Assembly (NCBI RefSeq): GCF_030384665.1
Contig: NC_083677.1
Coordinates: 858,501 to 922,500, forward strand
DNA length: 64,000 nt
From: Lodderomyces elongisporus
Lineage: Eukaryota; Ascomycota; Pichiomycetes; Serinales; Debaryomycetaceae
Reading direction: 5' to 3'
Shown here: piece by piece, positions 36,292-46,603 of the stretch
Layout: every line of letters starts with the position of its first letter
How positions within the stretch are numbered: the stretch's first letter is position 1
Notes under the pieces: generated by a model
What the model saw: only the letters and a program-made list of their open reading frames with translations
What the model was told of the DNA's origin: nothing
The model's database searches: none
Position numbers and translations under genes: made by a program

Positions 36292-38571
36292 ATGAGGGGT
36301 CACTTGTTTATCACTGCTTTATTTGCTATTGCTCAAGTTCAAGGTGCATTAAAATATGATCCAAAATTAGATACTAATAATGCACTTCCAACTACAACAA
36401 ACAATGGACCAAAAACAGCGCAGACTACTTTAGCCACTTCGAACCAAACGAGCTCAAAGAAGAAGGTTGATACGACTTCAACTGATAGTGGACCAAAAGG
36501 CTCACCAAGTCTTTCAACATATGCAATCACTCTTGATGGCAAATTGACCAGCTTGGTTACAACTTATTATTATGTAACCGATTCGACTCCAGTTTTAGTG
36601 CCAACAGGCAAGGACTTGAGTGCAGTTGAAGGTCCAAAGTTTGACACTACCACCACCAATAATGCAGCCGGTCAAACCACTTCTTCCACTTCTACTACCA
36701 CTTCCACTACAACTACTTCAAGTGTGAAGGATAAAGCGTCTTCAAGTCTTTCGACGTACTATGTTACTGTTGATGGAAAGTTGACTGGTATAGTGACCAC
36801 TATTTATGCTCAACCAGAAACAACTGAATTGGTAGGAGGAACAACCACATGCATGACACCAATTGGAGGTGGTCAAGATAATGGTAATACCACCTCAACC
36901 ACTTCTATCATGGTACCTTTCACTACAGACACAGCCTCAACTGAGAAGAAACCTTTGGGTTCTGCAAGTCTCTCGACATATGTGATTACTCTTGATGGAA
37001 CTGTTACCAGCATTGTTACTACTATTTATGAACAGGAAGAGACAACTCCACTGGCAATTCCTACTAACACTGACAAAACCTTGAGCTCCATCAGTACCAC
37101 TACCACCACCACTACTACTACCGGTGAGTCTAGCGTAGATACGACATGGACTAGTGCTGAACCTTTAGCTTCAGAGCTCATCTCGACATACACTATTACT
37201 GTTGATGGATCATTAATGGAGATTGTCACTACTATTACTGAGGGTGAAAAAGAAAATACATTTGACGATAACACCACTACCACTGTGAAAACCACCTCGC
37301 AAACAGTCAACATAGCCTCAACAGTTAGCGAGAATGAATCTGCTGCTTCTACACCAAGCGGTGAAGATGAAAGCAAAGGCGAAGTTAGTTCTGAAACAAA
37401 TGGCAATCAAGACACTGTAAGCTTAGATGGTCCAATCACTTCAGAATCTCCAATTAGCATGGAAGGTCCAGTTCCCACTAACGAGGGTGAAAAAGAAGAC
37501 GAAGAAGAAGAAGAAGAAAAAGATGATGAGACATACAGTTCTGATCCATTTTATACTTCCGACTCCATTACTAGTATTGATAGTCCTGTCTCCACCGAGA
37601 AAGTCATTGACACCACTGTAATCACCATCACTTCATGCGAAGAAGAAGGAGAAGGAGAAAGCAAAGGAGAGAAATGTGTCGAGACTGAGGTGACTACTGG
37701 ACTCACAACAGTCACCTTAGACCTGACTGTTTACACCACGTACTGTCCTACTGATGAAGAAGAGGCTACTTTGACCAAAACAAAGTATTTAACTACAGTT
37801 GTCACGGTAACTTCATGCGATGAAGAACAAGTTTGTACTGAGATTCCAAAGACTACTGGTGTCAAGATTGTTAGCGATACTCACACTATTTACACCACGT
37901 ACTGTCCAACAGATGAGATTCCAAAACCAACTAAGAAGCCAAAGAACAAGAAGCCAAGTACAACTACAAAGTACTTGACCACTGTTGTGACCTTGACCTC
38001 TTGCGATGAAGAATCATCATGTACCAAGGTTAAAAAGACAACTGGTGTCAAGATCGTTAGCGACAAGACTACCGTGAAAAGCACATACTGTCCCACGGAT
38101 GAAATACCAAAACCTACCAAAGCTTCAACACCAAAGGCTAAGACTACAGCTAAGAAACCAGCACCTGCGCCAGCTCCAACACCAAAGGCCAAGACTACAG
38201 CTAAGAAGCCAGCACCAGCACCAGCACCAACACCAAAGGCCAAGACCACAGCTAAGAAACCAGCACCTGCACCAGCACCAACACCAAAGGCAAAGACCAC
38301 AGCAAAGAAACCAGCACCAACACCAACACCCAAAGCAAAGACCACAGCTAAAAAACCAGCACCAGCACCAACACCCAAAGCAAAGACTACTGCAAAGAAG
38401 CCAGCACCAGCACCCAAAGCAAAGACTACTTCAAAGAAGCTTGATAAGACTTCAACTAAAACTGTCAACACCTACGTCACTGAATATCAAGGCGCTGCTG
38501 TTGGTTCAACTATCGGCGCCAACACAATTTTTGGCTCCTTAATATCATTCGTTTTTTTCTTCTTTATCTAG
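36292..38571 (+). CDS. Large repeat-containing GPI-anchored cell wall protein
   Basis: A 759-residue wall protein. Signal peptide MRGHLFITALFAIAQVQG. Four diverged repeats of (S)LSTY.(I/V)T(L/V)DG..(T)..VTT start near 72, 150, 225 and 296, separated by Thr/Ser-rich linkers. An acidic segment (EEEEEEKDDE) lies near 405-415. Three cysteine modules like those in the PGA59/62-type genes follow (about 445-605): TSCEE..C...TTGLTTVT...TTYCPT, with later copies reading TSCDEE and ending TTYCPT or STYCPT. Next are about seven PKAKTTAKKPAPAPA-type repeats (about 608-715), basic and Pro-rich, and a hydrophobic GPI tail ending SFVFFFFI. Probably a wall structural protein or adhesin; ligand unknown. I do not recognise a specific ortholog. 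Confidence 0.82.
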   Translation: MRGHLFITALFAIAQVQGALKYDPKLDTNNALPTTTNNGPKTAQTTLATSNQTSSKKKVDTTSTDSGPKGSPSLSTYAITLDGKLTSLVTTYYYVTDSTPVLVPTGKDLSAVEGPKFDTTTTNNAAGQTTSSTSTTTSTTTTSSVKDKASSSLSTYYVTVDGKLTGIVTTIYAQPETTELVGGTTTCMTPIGGGQDNGNTTSTTSIMVPFTTDTASTEKKPLGSASLSTYVITLDGTVTSIVTTIYEQEETTPLAIPTNTDKTLSSISTTTTTTTTTGESSVDTTWTSAEPLASELISTYTITVDGSLMEIVTTITEGEKENTFDDNTTTTVKTTSQTVNIASTVSENESAASTPSGEDESKGEVSSETNGNQDTVSLDGPITSESPISMEGPVPTNEGEKEDEEEEEEKDDETYSSDPFYTSDSITSIDSPVSTEKVIDTTVITITSCEEEGEGESKGEKCVETEVTTGLTTVTLDLTVYTTYCPTDEEEATLTKTKYLTTVVTVTSCDEEQVCTEIPKTTGVKIVSDTHTIYTTYCPTDEIPKPTKKPKNKKPSTTTKYLTTVVTLTSCDEESSCTKVKKTTGVKIVSDKTTVKSTYCPTDEIPKPTKASTPKAKTTAKKPAPAPAPTPKAKTTAKKPAPAPAPTPKAKTTAKKPAPAPAPTPKAKTTAKKPAPTPTPKAKTTAKKPAPAPTPKAKTTAKKPAPAPKAKTTSKKLDKTSTKTVNTYVTEYQGAAVGSTIGANTIFGSLISFVFFFFI
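38103..38430 (+). repeat. In-gene tandem repeats coding Lys/Pro/Ala units
   Basis: About seven repeats of a 42-51-base unit coding (T)PKAKTTAKKPAPAPA with different numbers of PA/PT pairs. Copies use near-identical codons, suggesting recent slippage or unequal exchange. Confidence 0.8.
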
Positions 38572-38892
38572 TAGGAGCTGAACATTGAAGAGTAAATTTG
38601 ATTACAAGTGTAACTTAAATAGATATAGTGTTTTTATTTGTTTCTTTTTTTGAAATATATAATATATGAATTTATAGCAAAAAGCTGGAAACAGTAAAAG
38701 TAAAATAAATAAGAAAATACAGTAATACAAGAGGCAAAAACCAAGACGGAAGTGAAAGAAATCCGATATTTAAAAATTTATCAAAAAAAAACAAAAAAAA
38801 AACAACCTCAAGAGCTTAACTGGTTTCAATTCCCTACACTCCTAATTTTACTATACATGTATAATAATATATATATATGTATGCAAGTATAT
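38572..38892. other. Convergent spacer between the GPI gene and CFT1
   Basis: AT-rich 3' regions of both genes with a TATATATATATA run at 38867-38878. No gene. Confidence 0.55.
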
Positions 38893-41800
38893 TTATAAAT
38901 CTTCTAAAGAGTATTCACATTCAATAAGGTCTTTCCATAACTCTTGGGTCACGCCTCGCACACTAATTTTGCCAGCCAATTGTTGTTGCCTATCAAGGTT
39001 TAATTTCGAAAAGCGACGAATCAAACCATAATCCAAAATGGGCTTGGTGTTGGTTTCCCGATCACGCAATGTCACAGAACCACCAAATCTGTTTAATCGA
39101 GGGTTTAGACCACAAAAGTGATACACTTTATCCGATATTTGTTGCTGTAATATGTACATTCTTCTATATGTGAACTCATTCACCGGAAAGACATTGTACA
39201 ATGCACCATCAAGCGTGGATCCAATAATTTGGTAGTCCCCCTTTTCTCCCTTTGGTATAGAACGCAAACATGTTGTCGCAGAATTCAACTCAAACGATGC
39301 CTTATTAAGCAATATAGTACCATTGATTGATTTCGGATCATCTGGATCGTATTGGATCAAGTGTATACAGTTATTGTTATCAGCAACGAGGATGAAAATG
39401 TCCTCGTCCTTAATAATAAAATCTGCACATTCAACATCTAAATGCTGACGGTCCTTACCAAGCATCACCATCCTATACGGCTCGGCCTCAAATCCAACAA
39501 GCCATACACTTTTCAAAGGGTCACCAAGAATTAATAAGTTACCAAAACTCTTTGCTTCTGATATGTACACAGATGTGTCCAAAAATGCCACGGGAACCAC
39601 TCCATCATCCTCGATATCTCGCACAATAATTTTTTGTCCCTGACCAACCATTAGTCGGCCACTTAAATCACAAATGGCAGTGACAGCTCCTCTAGCATCT
39701 TCTTGGAAAACCTCTTTAAATTTATGGTTTGTTTCTGGTTTTCCAGGTTCAGGAATAATATCAATAATTTCATAAATTTTAAACGAACCATTTGCAGCAA
39801 GATCTTCCATCCGGAGCTTACCTGTGCCTATAACAATGTACTCACGCTTACTTTTGAATTTTTTCAATGACGAAGCCCCAGATCCTCTATCAAGAATCAT
39901 CGACTTGACTGTCATACCAACTTCATTATCTTCAAGATCAAAAGAGTCTATAACGGTCCAATTGTGTGGCGAAATCAATTTGATCGAGCCTTTGAATGTC
40001 AGCGCGTGTGGAAGCTTTTCCTTATCGACACCAGGGATGATGTTGCCTTCTTCGTCGACACAATTGTAAGGGACTTCTTTGAATGTTGAAGCAACCACGG
40101 TATCAGATTGTTCATGGTATGCTAACGACCTGACCAGCTCTCCCAAATCAACTCTCTTTATAGGCAAATTGAATTCGTAAGTATAATCTAGCGATAGTTC
40201 ACAAATTCGTGCATTTTTATTATTATCAAGACAGATCAACCCATTTTTGATCTTGGAATCAGAAAATGCAGAGATTGACACTGCTGGGATCTTGGAAAAC
40301 TGGAATATCCGTGGTATAGAATGCAAAGATTTAATAATGATGAAAGGAATGACACCAGTAACAAAGATACAGGTGTAACCATTCAAGTTGGGAAAATAAA
40401 CTAATCTCCTTTCAATTGAAGTACCCATAGAAAAGGCATTCTCTGGTGCACCAGTAATTTTCAAATCGTGCTCCTTTTTAAACACATAATTTTCACCGTC
40501 GAAAAACAACTTATACAAAATGGTTTCTCCACCAATAGTCAATATCGTTAAATACTCTTCCTTGTGATCTTTGTCTCCCAAATCATTGAGAATTACTTGC
40601 TTGATAAATGGGTCTGGTGGGTATTGTTCGATGCTGAAACAATTTAGGTTGAGCACATCGCTAAATTTACTGACATCGTCCAATTGATAACATTTCTCAT
40701 TATGATGTCTGTTGAATGCAACGATTCTATTGTCACCGGTGACCAATATAATAATTTTTTGCTTCGTACTCTTTGGGGGTGTTGGGTCAGCAGTAGGCAC
40801 AAAAGGTGTAACTGAGCCATGTCTTCTCTTTCGCGGGTTCAAAAGTAGTTGCGCATTCCTCAGCACAGCATTTAACAAATGTGAACTAGTGATGTACCCC
40901 GTAGTAATAATTGTATCATCAAGAATCTTTGGAATGCTGACGTTTGAATAGGTTTCATTGTAAGTGTTGATTGAAAATATTTTTACATCACCACTTGCCA
41001 AAAAAATCATCAATAGTTCATCACGCAACGTACTGCTCAATACTTCGTCATCTTTTTTGATCTCGTCGCTTAGTGCTAGTCTCTTACGAAATTTCGTATC
41101 ATAAAGAATAATTTGTTTTGGCGTTACCTGCAAAATAAACTTACCATTATTGAGTTCGTGAACATTGATTGTAATCTCATTATTAATGAAGTCCTTTGAT
41201 TTCATCCGCGCATAACTCTTTTCAATCTGAAAAATTTCTGATTTTTCATTGACATCATCGGAAGTGACTAAATACTTTTGATTCAAATTCCACATCCGAT
41301 TCACCTGAGAGAATGTAAGCGAGGAGGAAATTATGGGTTGAATTGTTGGTGTCATGACATTAATCTTTGATTGCTCATGCGAGCCTGAATTGAATATAAC
41401 TGAGACCTCGTTGAAACTAGGATTGGGCAAGTTGGATTTGAATCGTTCTTTTGAGCATAATCCTAGAGTGAATGTCGATATGGGACTATTATTGATTAGT
41501 CGATCCTGTAAGATAAACTCAATATGAGACTTGCTCAACACTTTTTGCTGCTCTTCTTCTTCTTCTTCCTTGTATAAATCGTCATCGTCATCATCGTCAT
41601 CGTCAACTTCATTAGAAGACACGTTATTTTTATTTTTTTCAGCTCCTTTTCCTTTCTCAACCCTTCTTGTTCCCCTTGTGTCTTCGAGAATCTTGGAGTT
41701 TCTATACTTCACTTGCACTAGAGGACTATCTCCATTAAGATTAGACATAAACAACAAGTTCTTGCTCAACACTGCAATTTCCCCTGGAAAAGTAAACTTT

Positions 41801-43035
41801 ATTTTATCGTACATATTTTTATCAACAACATCGATAAATACACGTTTGATGGATTTCCCATCTAATTCAAAATTAGCAAAGTAGAAGCTGCCTTGCTCAG
41901 TGACGATCAAGACACGATGATCATCAGGTATTTGAACGACACTACAATTTTCAAGTTTAAGGCCCAAGTTGCTTTGATCCTGGTTACTCTTGACTGAAGC
42001 AGTTGTTAAACTAGTGAAGTCATTCACAGATATACGCTTGGCAATTCCTCCATTATCAACATGCATAATTTCATTACATCCTACCAATAAACAACCGTTT
42101 AACGGAGCAGATAATGGAACAATACGATCTACTTCGTATGGTAAATTTTCAATCTTGAAAATCGATGTTGACAGTTTAGTCAGCAAATCAAGCGACATGA
42201 CTTCAAGGTGTACATTATCCTTGCTCTTGAGAAGAGAGCCTGCCCAAGAGTGGGATCTACTTGAAAGAAGAGCTATAGTTGGATCTCTATAGTTGTGTAA
42301 AAATTGCAAATCGATGATTGTATCAATTGAAGAATCCAAGTTCCCAGCTTCAATAATAAAACTTGAATCAAAAAACTGTCGTGACTCTTTTATATGACCA
42401 TTGGTGTTGGTATTTTTGTTGCTAGTGGGTCCATTTTTTGCTCCATCTTTCATTTGGATATCGATGTTTTTGTCTTTGTCTTTGTCTTTATCATCATCGT
42501 CGTCGTCGTCATTGTCGTTATCATCTATATCGTCTATTTCATCGTCTTCATCCTCGTCTTCGATTCCCTCCAATGGCAAAAAACACATTAAATTTTTATA
42601 CCGAAGACATGCCACCGAGCTATATGTTGGCTCGACAGTCAATTCCGACATTGCTAGTTTTTCAAAAGTTGAGTTCTGTATGCAATTTTCATAATAATGT
42701 AAGGAGACAGTAGCTATGGTATGTTGCACATGGTCCCACCTTATGATTGAAAGCTTTGCAAACTTTGTTGAAACAACAACGTAATCAAGGTGGGGATTCT
42801 CAGAAGTTCTTATAGCTTTCAAGTCAGTTACCAATCCTTGAAGCTTAAACTGTTGCACCAACGCAAGACGATATTGAGGTTTCTGAATGGTCGACAGTTT
42901 AAGGAGTACAACATCAAATATCTGGAGAAGTGTCCCTTTTGCAACAATCAAATTTTTCTCTTTTGGAGATATAAAATTGCAGCCAACGCAGCTACTTATT
43001 CTCGACGGGTCAAGAATCTCATTATACGCATCCAT
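38893..43035 (-). CDS. CFT1: Cft1, CPSF160-type subunit of the cleavage and polyadenylation factor
   Basis: A 1380-residue multi-beta-propeller protein. Cft1 is the scaffold of the polymerase module of CPF and works with Pfs2, Yth1 and Pap1 in mRNA 3'-end formation. The N-terminus (MDAYNEILDPSRISS; SIIRWDHVQHTIATVSLHYYE) matches Cft1 rather than the related Rse1 and Ddb1. The C-terminal CPSF-A region is at about 1000-1340 (YIVIGTGKLRMEDLAANG, FKIYEI, GRLMVGQGQKIIVRD). It ends LIECEYSLEDL. Long acidic runs are inserted near 165-190 (D/K-rich) and 475-495 (D/E-rich), likely surface loops. No intron or frameshift seen. Confidence 0.92.
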   Translation of the reverse strand: MDAYNEILDPSRISSCVGCNFISPKEKNLIVAKGTLLQIFDVVLLKLSTIQKPQYRLALVQQFKLQGLVTDLKAIRTSENPHLDYVVVSTKFAKLSIIRWDHVQHTIATVSLHYYENCIQNSTFEKLAMSELTVEPTYSSVACLRYKNLMCFLPLEGIEDEDEDDEIDDIDDNDNDDDDDDDKDKDKDKNIDIQMKDGAKNGPTSNKNTNTNGHIKESRQFFDSSFIIEAGNLDSSIDTIIDLQFLHNYRDPTIALLSSRSHSWAGSLLKSKDNVHLEVMSLDLLTKLSTSIFKIENLPYEVDRIVPLSAPLNGCLLVGCNEIMHVDNGGIAKRISVNDFTSLTTASVKSNQDQSNLGLKLENCSVVQIPDDHRVLIVTEQGSFYFANFELDGKSIKRVFIDVVDKNMYDKIKFTFPGEIAVLSKNLLFMSNLNGDSPLVQVKYRNSKILEDTRGTRRVEKGKGAEKNKNNVSSNEVDDDDDDDDDLYKEEEEEEQQKVLSKSHIEFILQDRLINNSPISTFTLGLCSKERFKSNLPNPSFNEVSVIFNSGSHEQSKINVMTPTIQPIISSSLTFSQVNRMWNLNQKYLVTSDDVNEKSEIFQIEKSYARMKSKDFINNEITINVHELNNGKFILQVTPKQIILYDTKFRKRLALSDEIKKDDEVLSSTLRDELLMIFLASGDVKIFSINTYNETYSNVSIPKILDDTIITTGYITSSHLLNAVLRNAQLLLNPRKRRHGSVTPFVPTADPTPPKSTKQKIIILVTGDNRIVAFNRHHNEKCYQLDDVSKFSDVLNLNCFSIEQYPPDPFIKQVILNDLGDKDHKEEYLTILTIGGETILYKLFFDGENYVFKKEHDLKITGAPENAFSMGTSIERRLVYFPNLNGYTCIFVTGVIPFIIIKSLHSIPRIFQFSKIPAVSISAFSDSKIKNGLICLDNNKNARICELSLDYTYEFNLPIKRVDLGELVRSLAYHEQSDTVVASTFKEVPYNCVDEEGNIIPGVDKEKLPHALTFKGSIKLISPHNWTVIDSFDLEDNEVGMTVKSMILDRGSGASSLKKFKSKREYIVIGTGKLRMEDLAANGSFKIYEIIDIIPEPGKPETNHKFKEVFQEDARGAVTAICDLSGRLMVGQGQKIIVRDIEDDGVVPVAFLDTSVYISEAKSFGNLLILGDPLKSVWLVGFEAEPYRMVMLGKDRQHLDVECADFIIKDEDIFILVADNNNCIHLIQYDPDDPKSINGTILLNKASFELNSATTCLRSIPKGEKGDYQIIGSTLDGALYNVFPVNEFTYRRMYILQQQISDKVYHFCGLNPRLNRFGGSVTLRDRETNTKPILDYGLIRRFSKLNLDRQQQLAGKISVRGVTQELWKDLIECEYSLEDL

Positions 43036-43469
43036 TGCTTGAAGATAGAAGGTGCTATACGGAGTTGAAATCGGGGTATATGAAGTAAATGTGTTTTCAC
43101 TTTTTCGTTATTGCTGTTGCTGTTGCTGGTATTGTTATTGTTGTTTTTATTTATTATTCTATAACTTTATGGTCGATGCTTCACGCTTTGACTGCTGAAA
43201 ATCTCGAGAATTGAAATCTACATTCTGCTTTGTTTTTTTTTTCTTTTTTTTCTTTTTTTTTTTTTTTTTCTTTCGTCTTTGTAATGTAAAAATGATAGTG
43301 TGTGCGTTTACGATAGAAAGAAAACGGGAGAAAGAGTGAGAAAAGAGAATCTTGACTTTGGACCTGGGGAAAGTGTCACCAATATTTTGATAACATCACA
43401 GCTAACAGCATTAACAACACTAACATCAAAAACTGCCGTCATACTTGTGTGCTATTGCTGCTACTGCTG
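43036..43469. other. Divergent promoter region CFT1/GPI11
   Basis: T run at 43230-43270 and GTTGCTGTTGCTG triplets near the CFT1 start. No gene supported. Confidence 0.5.
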
Positions 43470-44255
43470 ATGATGATGATGACGCTGAAGAGAAATGCAG
43501 TTCAGGCTGATGCAAAGATGAATGGGAAACCAAAACCGGCGAAAAAGACGGTATCTTTTCGACACGATGTCAATGGAGATAGCTCATCCACCGAGATTGA
43601 TCAAAAGAGTAATACACAAAACGCGGTACCGCAGATTAAGGACAGTTTATTACTAATACCCATTCACAATATATTGATCTTGGGAAGTATGTTTTATTTT
43701 GGAATTACTCAGAACATTGAAGGGGTTCTATTGAGAAGCTTTGTTACAAGCCTTCCGATACAAGCTGTTTACGACTATATATTAATTCAGAGCCTCAAGA
43801 AAAGGCCCAAAGGTGATAATGTACCTTTATTGATTGTTTCAAGCCTCTTGGTGAGTCTTGTATTGTCTGTGCCGATGTTTTTGTCCATTGTGATTTTGGG
43901 AGCACCAGTGTTTGGCTACACTTTCAAGACTTTTTTGTTATCACTTCATTTGTCGCAGTTGGTATTTGGCCCATTAACAGTTTTATACTCTTTGGATTTT
44001 GAAAAGTTCAAGAAGCTATTTGAGTGCGAAGACATCTACTATACAATCTTTAGCCATCCAATTTTATCGCAAGTACTTTTGACGTTGGGAGGGTGTTGGC
44101 TAGGTGTGATTCCCATCCCTCTTGATTGGGACAGACCTTGGCAACAGTGGCCCATCACCTTGTTAGGTGGATCTTATGTTGGCGGTGTTGTTGGTGGATT
44201 AGTTTCGCTCCTCATGCGGACTTATAGAAAATGGAACAAGTTATCTAGTGAATAA
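43470..44255 (+). CDS. GPI11: GPI-anchor biosynthesis protein Gpi11 (PIG-F)
   Basis: A multi-spanning ER membrane protein of the PIG-F family, which partners Gpi7 and Gpi13 in adding ethanolamine phosphate to GPI precursors. Landmarks: PAKKTVSF near the N-terminus (shared with yeast Gpi11), about six hydrophobic segments, GAPVFGYTFKTFLLSLHLSQ, and the highly typical VIPIPLDWDRPWQQWPITLLGG followed by a Gly-rich helix. The first ATG is 43470, in a run of four ATG codons. The ATG at 43518 (MNGKPKPAKKTVSF) aligns better with yeast Gpi11 and may be the true start, giving 245 residues. The window also encodes three GPI-anchored proteins. Confidence 0.9.
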   Translation: MMMMTLKRNAVQADAKMNGKPKPAKKTVSFRHDVNGDSSSTEIDQKSNTQNAVPQIKDSLLLIPIHNILILGSMFYFGITQNIEGVLLRSFVTSLPIQAVYDYILIQSLKKRPKGDNVPLLIVSSLLVSLVLSVPMFLSIVILGAPVFGYTFKTFLLSLHLSQLVFGPLTVLYSLDFEKFKKLFECEDIYYTIFSHPILSQVLLTLGGCWLGVIPIPLDWDRPWQQWPITLLGGSYVGGVVGGLVSLLMRTYRKWNKLSSE

Positions 44256-44492
44256 TCCAACTGTAAATTCTGATCTGGAGTGGAATCGAAAGAAGAAAAA
44301 AAACAGAAGTCAACTTGATATAATTTAAATAAATGAAAATTATGGAAATAAACAAATGGAAAAATTTAAAAAAGAAAAAAAAACATAAATGAAAAGAATT
44401 AAAGAGATAATATCTTTAACATTATTGTATATATGCATTGATCGTGAACAATGCAGAGACTAGAGAGAGTTTTGAATAATGTCAAGATTGAA

Positions 44493-44590
44493 AAGAAAAG
44501 AAAAGAAAAGAAAAGGAAAGAAAAGAAAAGAAAAGAAAAGAAAAGAAAAGAAAAGAAAAGAAAAGAAAAGAAAAGAAAAGAGAAGAAAAG
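44493..44590. repeat. Pentanucleotide repeat (GAAAA)n
   Basis: About 19 tandem GAAAA units with two GGAAA interruptions. Confidence 0.9.
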
Positions 44591-45454
44591 GAAAGAAGAA
44601 TAAAAAAACAACAAAAAAACAAATCTTTGGTATTGTTTCAAGCTTGAATCATTCTTAAAAGCATCTCCAAGCTTATGAATTTGATCCATTTTTTTGATGT
44701 TTCAAATGTTGACAATACTACTCGAACTTTCCATATCTCTGGGCCGTACATGTTGGTATCTGCAAAAAAATATATCTACAAATGTGTCGGCGTAGGTTAA
44801 TGTAATTGTATAAAATTATATGTTGCAATGTGAATGTACTTCTGGTGTGAAAACTATTTACGAGTCATCTAGGACCAACAAAGGATAGACGGATTGTAGT
44901 GAGTAGCTTTCCCTTTATATTTTTGTACTTCTTGTTTTTGACATAAATTTTCTTACCCACTCACTTGCATTCTCTTGTTATTCTCTTGTTATCCCCTTGT
45001 TATTCACTTATTGCTCTCTTGATTGTCTTCACAAATGGACTTAGAAAGGGTAAGAACAGTGTAGAATGTTCTGTTTACTAATTCATAATAGCGTTCAATA
45101 ATTTACGGGTATGCTCGGCTTTATATTAGTTTTAGTTTTAATGTCAATATTACTTCTTTAATTTTTGCAATTCTCTTTTCAAACTCTGCTCAGCATTCTG
45201 CGACAGCAATGGTTAACATATATTCACAACTAATTGACCTATTTTTGTGGATCTTGTGAGAGCAAACTAAAGTGGTTGTAATAGGCCCTAGTATAAATTT
45301 TGTTAAAACTTGCTACGACTTTTTTTTTTGGGGAAGTTTATGCCATGTTTGCTTCATCGATGTAATTATGCAGAAAGTTATGTTTGCCGCTGACTTCCCC
45401 CTACCCTTCTATCTGTCTCTATTCTCCTTTTCCCTTTCTCCCTCTCCCCTAGAA

Positions 45455-45522
45455 AATAAAAAAATAAAAAAATAAAAAAATAAAAAAATAAAAAAATAAA
45501 AAAATAAAAAATAAAAAATAAA
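45455..45522. repeat. (ATAAAAAA)n repeat
   Basis: About eight tandem copies of an 8-base A/T unit, shortening to 7 bases at the end. Confidence 0.85.
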
Positions 45523-45731
45523 GTTGAGAAGCAAAAAATGATGAATGAGAGACTACTCCGAATTGCGCACATTTAACTCCACACGCACATGTGCCCTCCG
45601 TCCCTCCTTGCCCACGCCCCACACTGACTTAGACTCATACTACTTACATCACAATTGCTGGATAAAAACAATAGTCAGATAGAAAGAAAAGAGGGAGGGG
45701 GAGAAGGAGAGGGAGAGTAGAAAAGAAATAG

Positions 45732-45739
45732 TATATAAA
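45732..45739 (+). promoter_or_regulatory. TATA box candidate for AHP1
   Basis: TATATAAA 130 bases before the ATG; a second copy at 45829-45836 lies closer (about 30 bases) and is more likely in the leader. Confidence 0.45.
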
Positions 45740-45861
45740 CTACAGTTGTTTCCCAACCAATATTTCATTTACACCGTTTACCTTTTTACTTTTTTTTTTC
45801 TTCTTCTTCCTTATAACTAGTATCTTTAGTATATAAATACCAATTAAACTATATAATTACA

Positions 45862-46401
45862 ATGTCCTCCACCAACGAGAAATTCCCAACAAACGTTACC
45901 CCAAAATACATTCCTTTCGACAAGGACCATGAAGGTATTTTGCTGAATGGCGACCCCAAGCCATTGGACTTGGCCAAGGAGTTCAAGGACTCTACTGTGA
46001 TTGTGACCGCCATCCCAGGTTCATTCACCAAGGTTTGTTCAACCAAACACATTCCAGCCTACATTGAGCACATTAAGCAGTTTAAGGAGAAAGGTGTCAA
46101 GAACATCATTGTCTTTGCCGTAAATGACCCTTTTGTGCAAGCCTCATTTGGTAAGGCTTTGGGTTACAAGGACCCTGAAAACTTTATCATCTTTGCCACT
46201 GACCCAGACGGAAAGATTTCCCAAGAATTGGGAGAAGACTATGTCTTGGACTTGAGCAAGGCAGGCATGGGATTAAGATTAGAGAGATATGCTGCAATCG
46301 TTGTTGATGGTTACATCAAGTACTTGGCCAGCGAGCAAGAGGGAAATTTCACCGACGTCTCTAGCCCAGAGAACTTGCTCAAGAGATTGCCTAATGTATA
46401 G
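45862..46401 (+). CDS. AHP1: Ahp1/PMP20-type peroxiredoxin
   Basis: A 179-residue Prx5-family peroxiredoxin that reduces alkyl hydroperoxides with thioredoxin or another thiol as donor. The peroxidatic Cys59 lies in IPGSFTKVCSTKHIPAY, the family's PGAFTPxCSxxHxP motif with Ser and Lys replacements. It is the only cysteine in the protein: the resolving cysteines known in S. cerevisiae Ahp1 are absent, so it should behave as a 1-Cys enzyme as described for PMP20-type proteins. There is no C-terminal peroxisomal signal (ends RLPNV), so it is likely cytosolic. Codon use is strongly biased (AAG, TTG, GCC, ATT), implying high expression. C. albicans AHP1 lies near PGA59/PGA62 as I recall, a loose synteny. 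Confidence 0.9.
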   Translation: MSSTNEKFPTNVTPKYIPFDKDHEGILLNGDPKPLDLAKEFKDSTVIVTAIPGSFTKVCSTKHIPAYIEHIKQFKEKGVKNIIVFAVNDPFVQASFGKALGYKDPENFIIFATDPDGKISQELGEDYVLDLSKAGMGLRLERYAAIVVDGYIKYLASEQEGNFTDVSSPENLLKRLPNV

Positions 46402-46564
46402 ACTAATCATAGATTAAAGTTTTGTAATACTGGAAAAAAACAGATGCAATGAATGAAATATCACGAATAAAAAAAAATCAAATGTAAATTCCATTTTTTT
46501 CCTTGGTTTAAAATTTCTTATGTCCATTTGTAGTGGCCGCTGCCAGAAGCTGGCCAGACGCGGA

Positions 46565-46603
<39 letters not shown>

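Larger units (their letters stand above)
44256..45861. other. Spacer GPI11-AHP1 with microsatellites
   Basis: No gene supported. Contains a GAAAA array (44493-44590), an ATAAAAAA array (45455-45520) and the AHP1 promoter. A 15-base frame at 45035 running into GTAAGA could be a first exon, but no convincing continuation was found. Confidence 0.5.

Noticed and set aside
37890..38542. Frames of 193 and 147 codons on the minus strand and in another plus frame
   Set aside because: Shadows of the Pro/Ala/Lys repeat of the GPI protein.
45035..45260. Possible small spliced gene (ATG then GTAAGA at 45050; TACTAAT near 45075)
   Set aside because: Several joins are possible, each giving a short peptide without any recognisable family.
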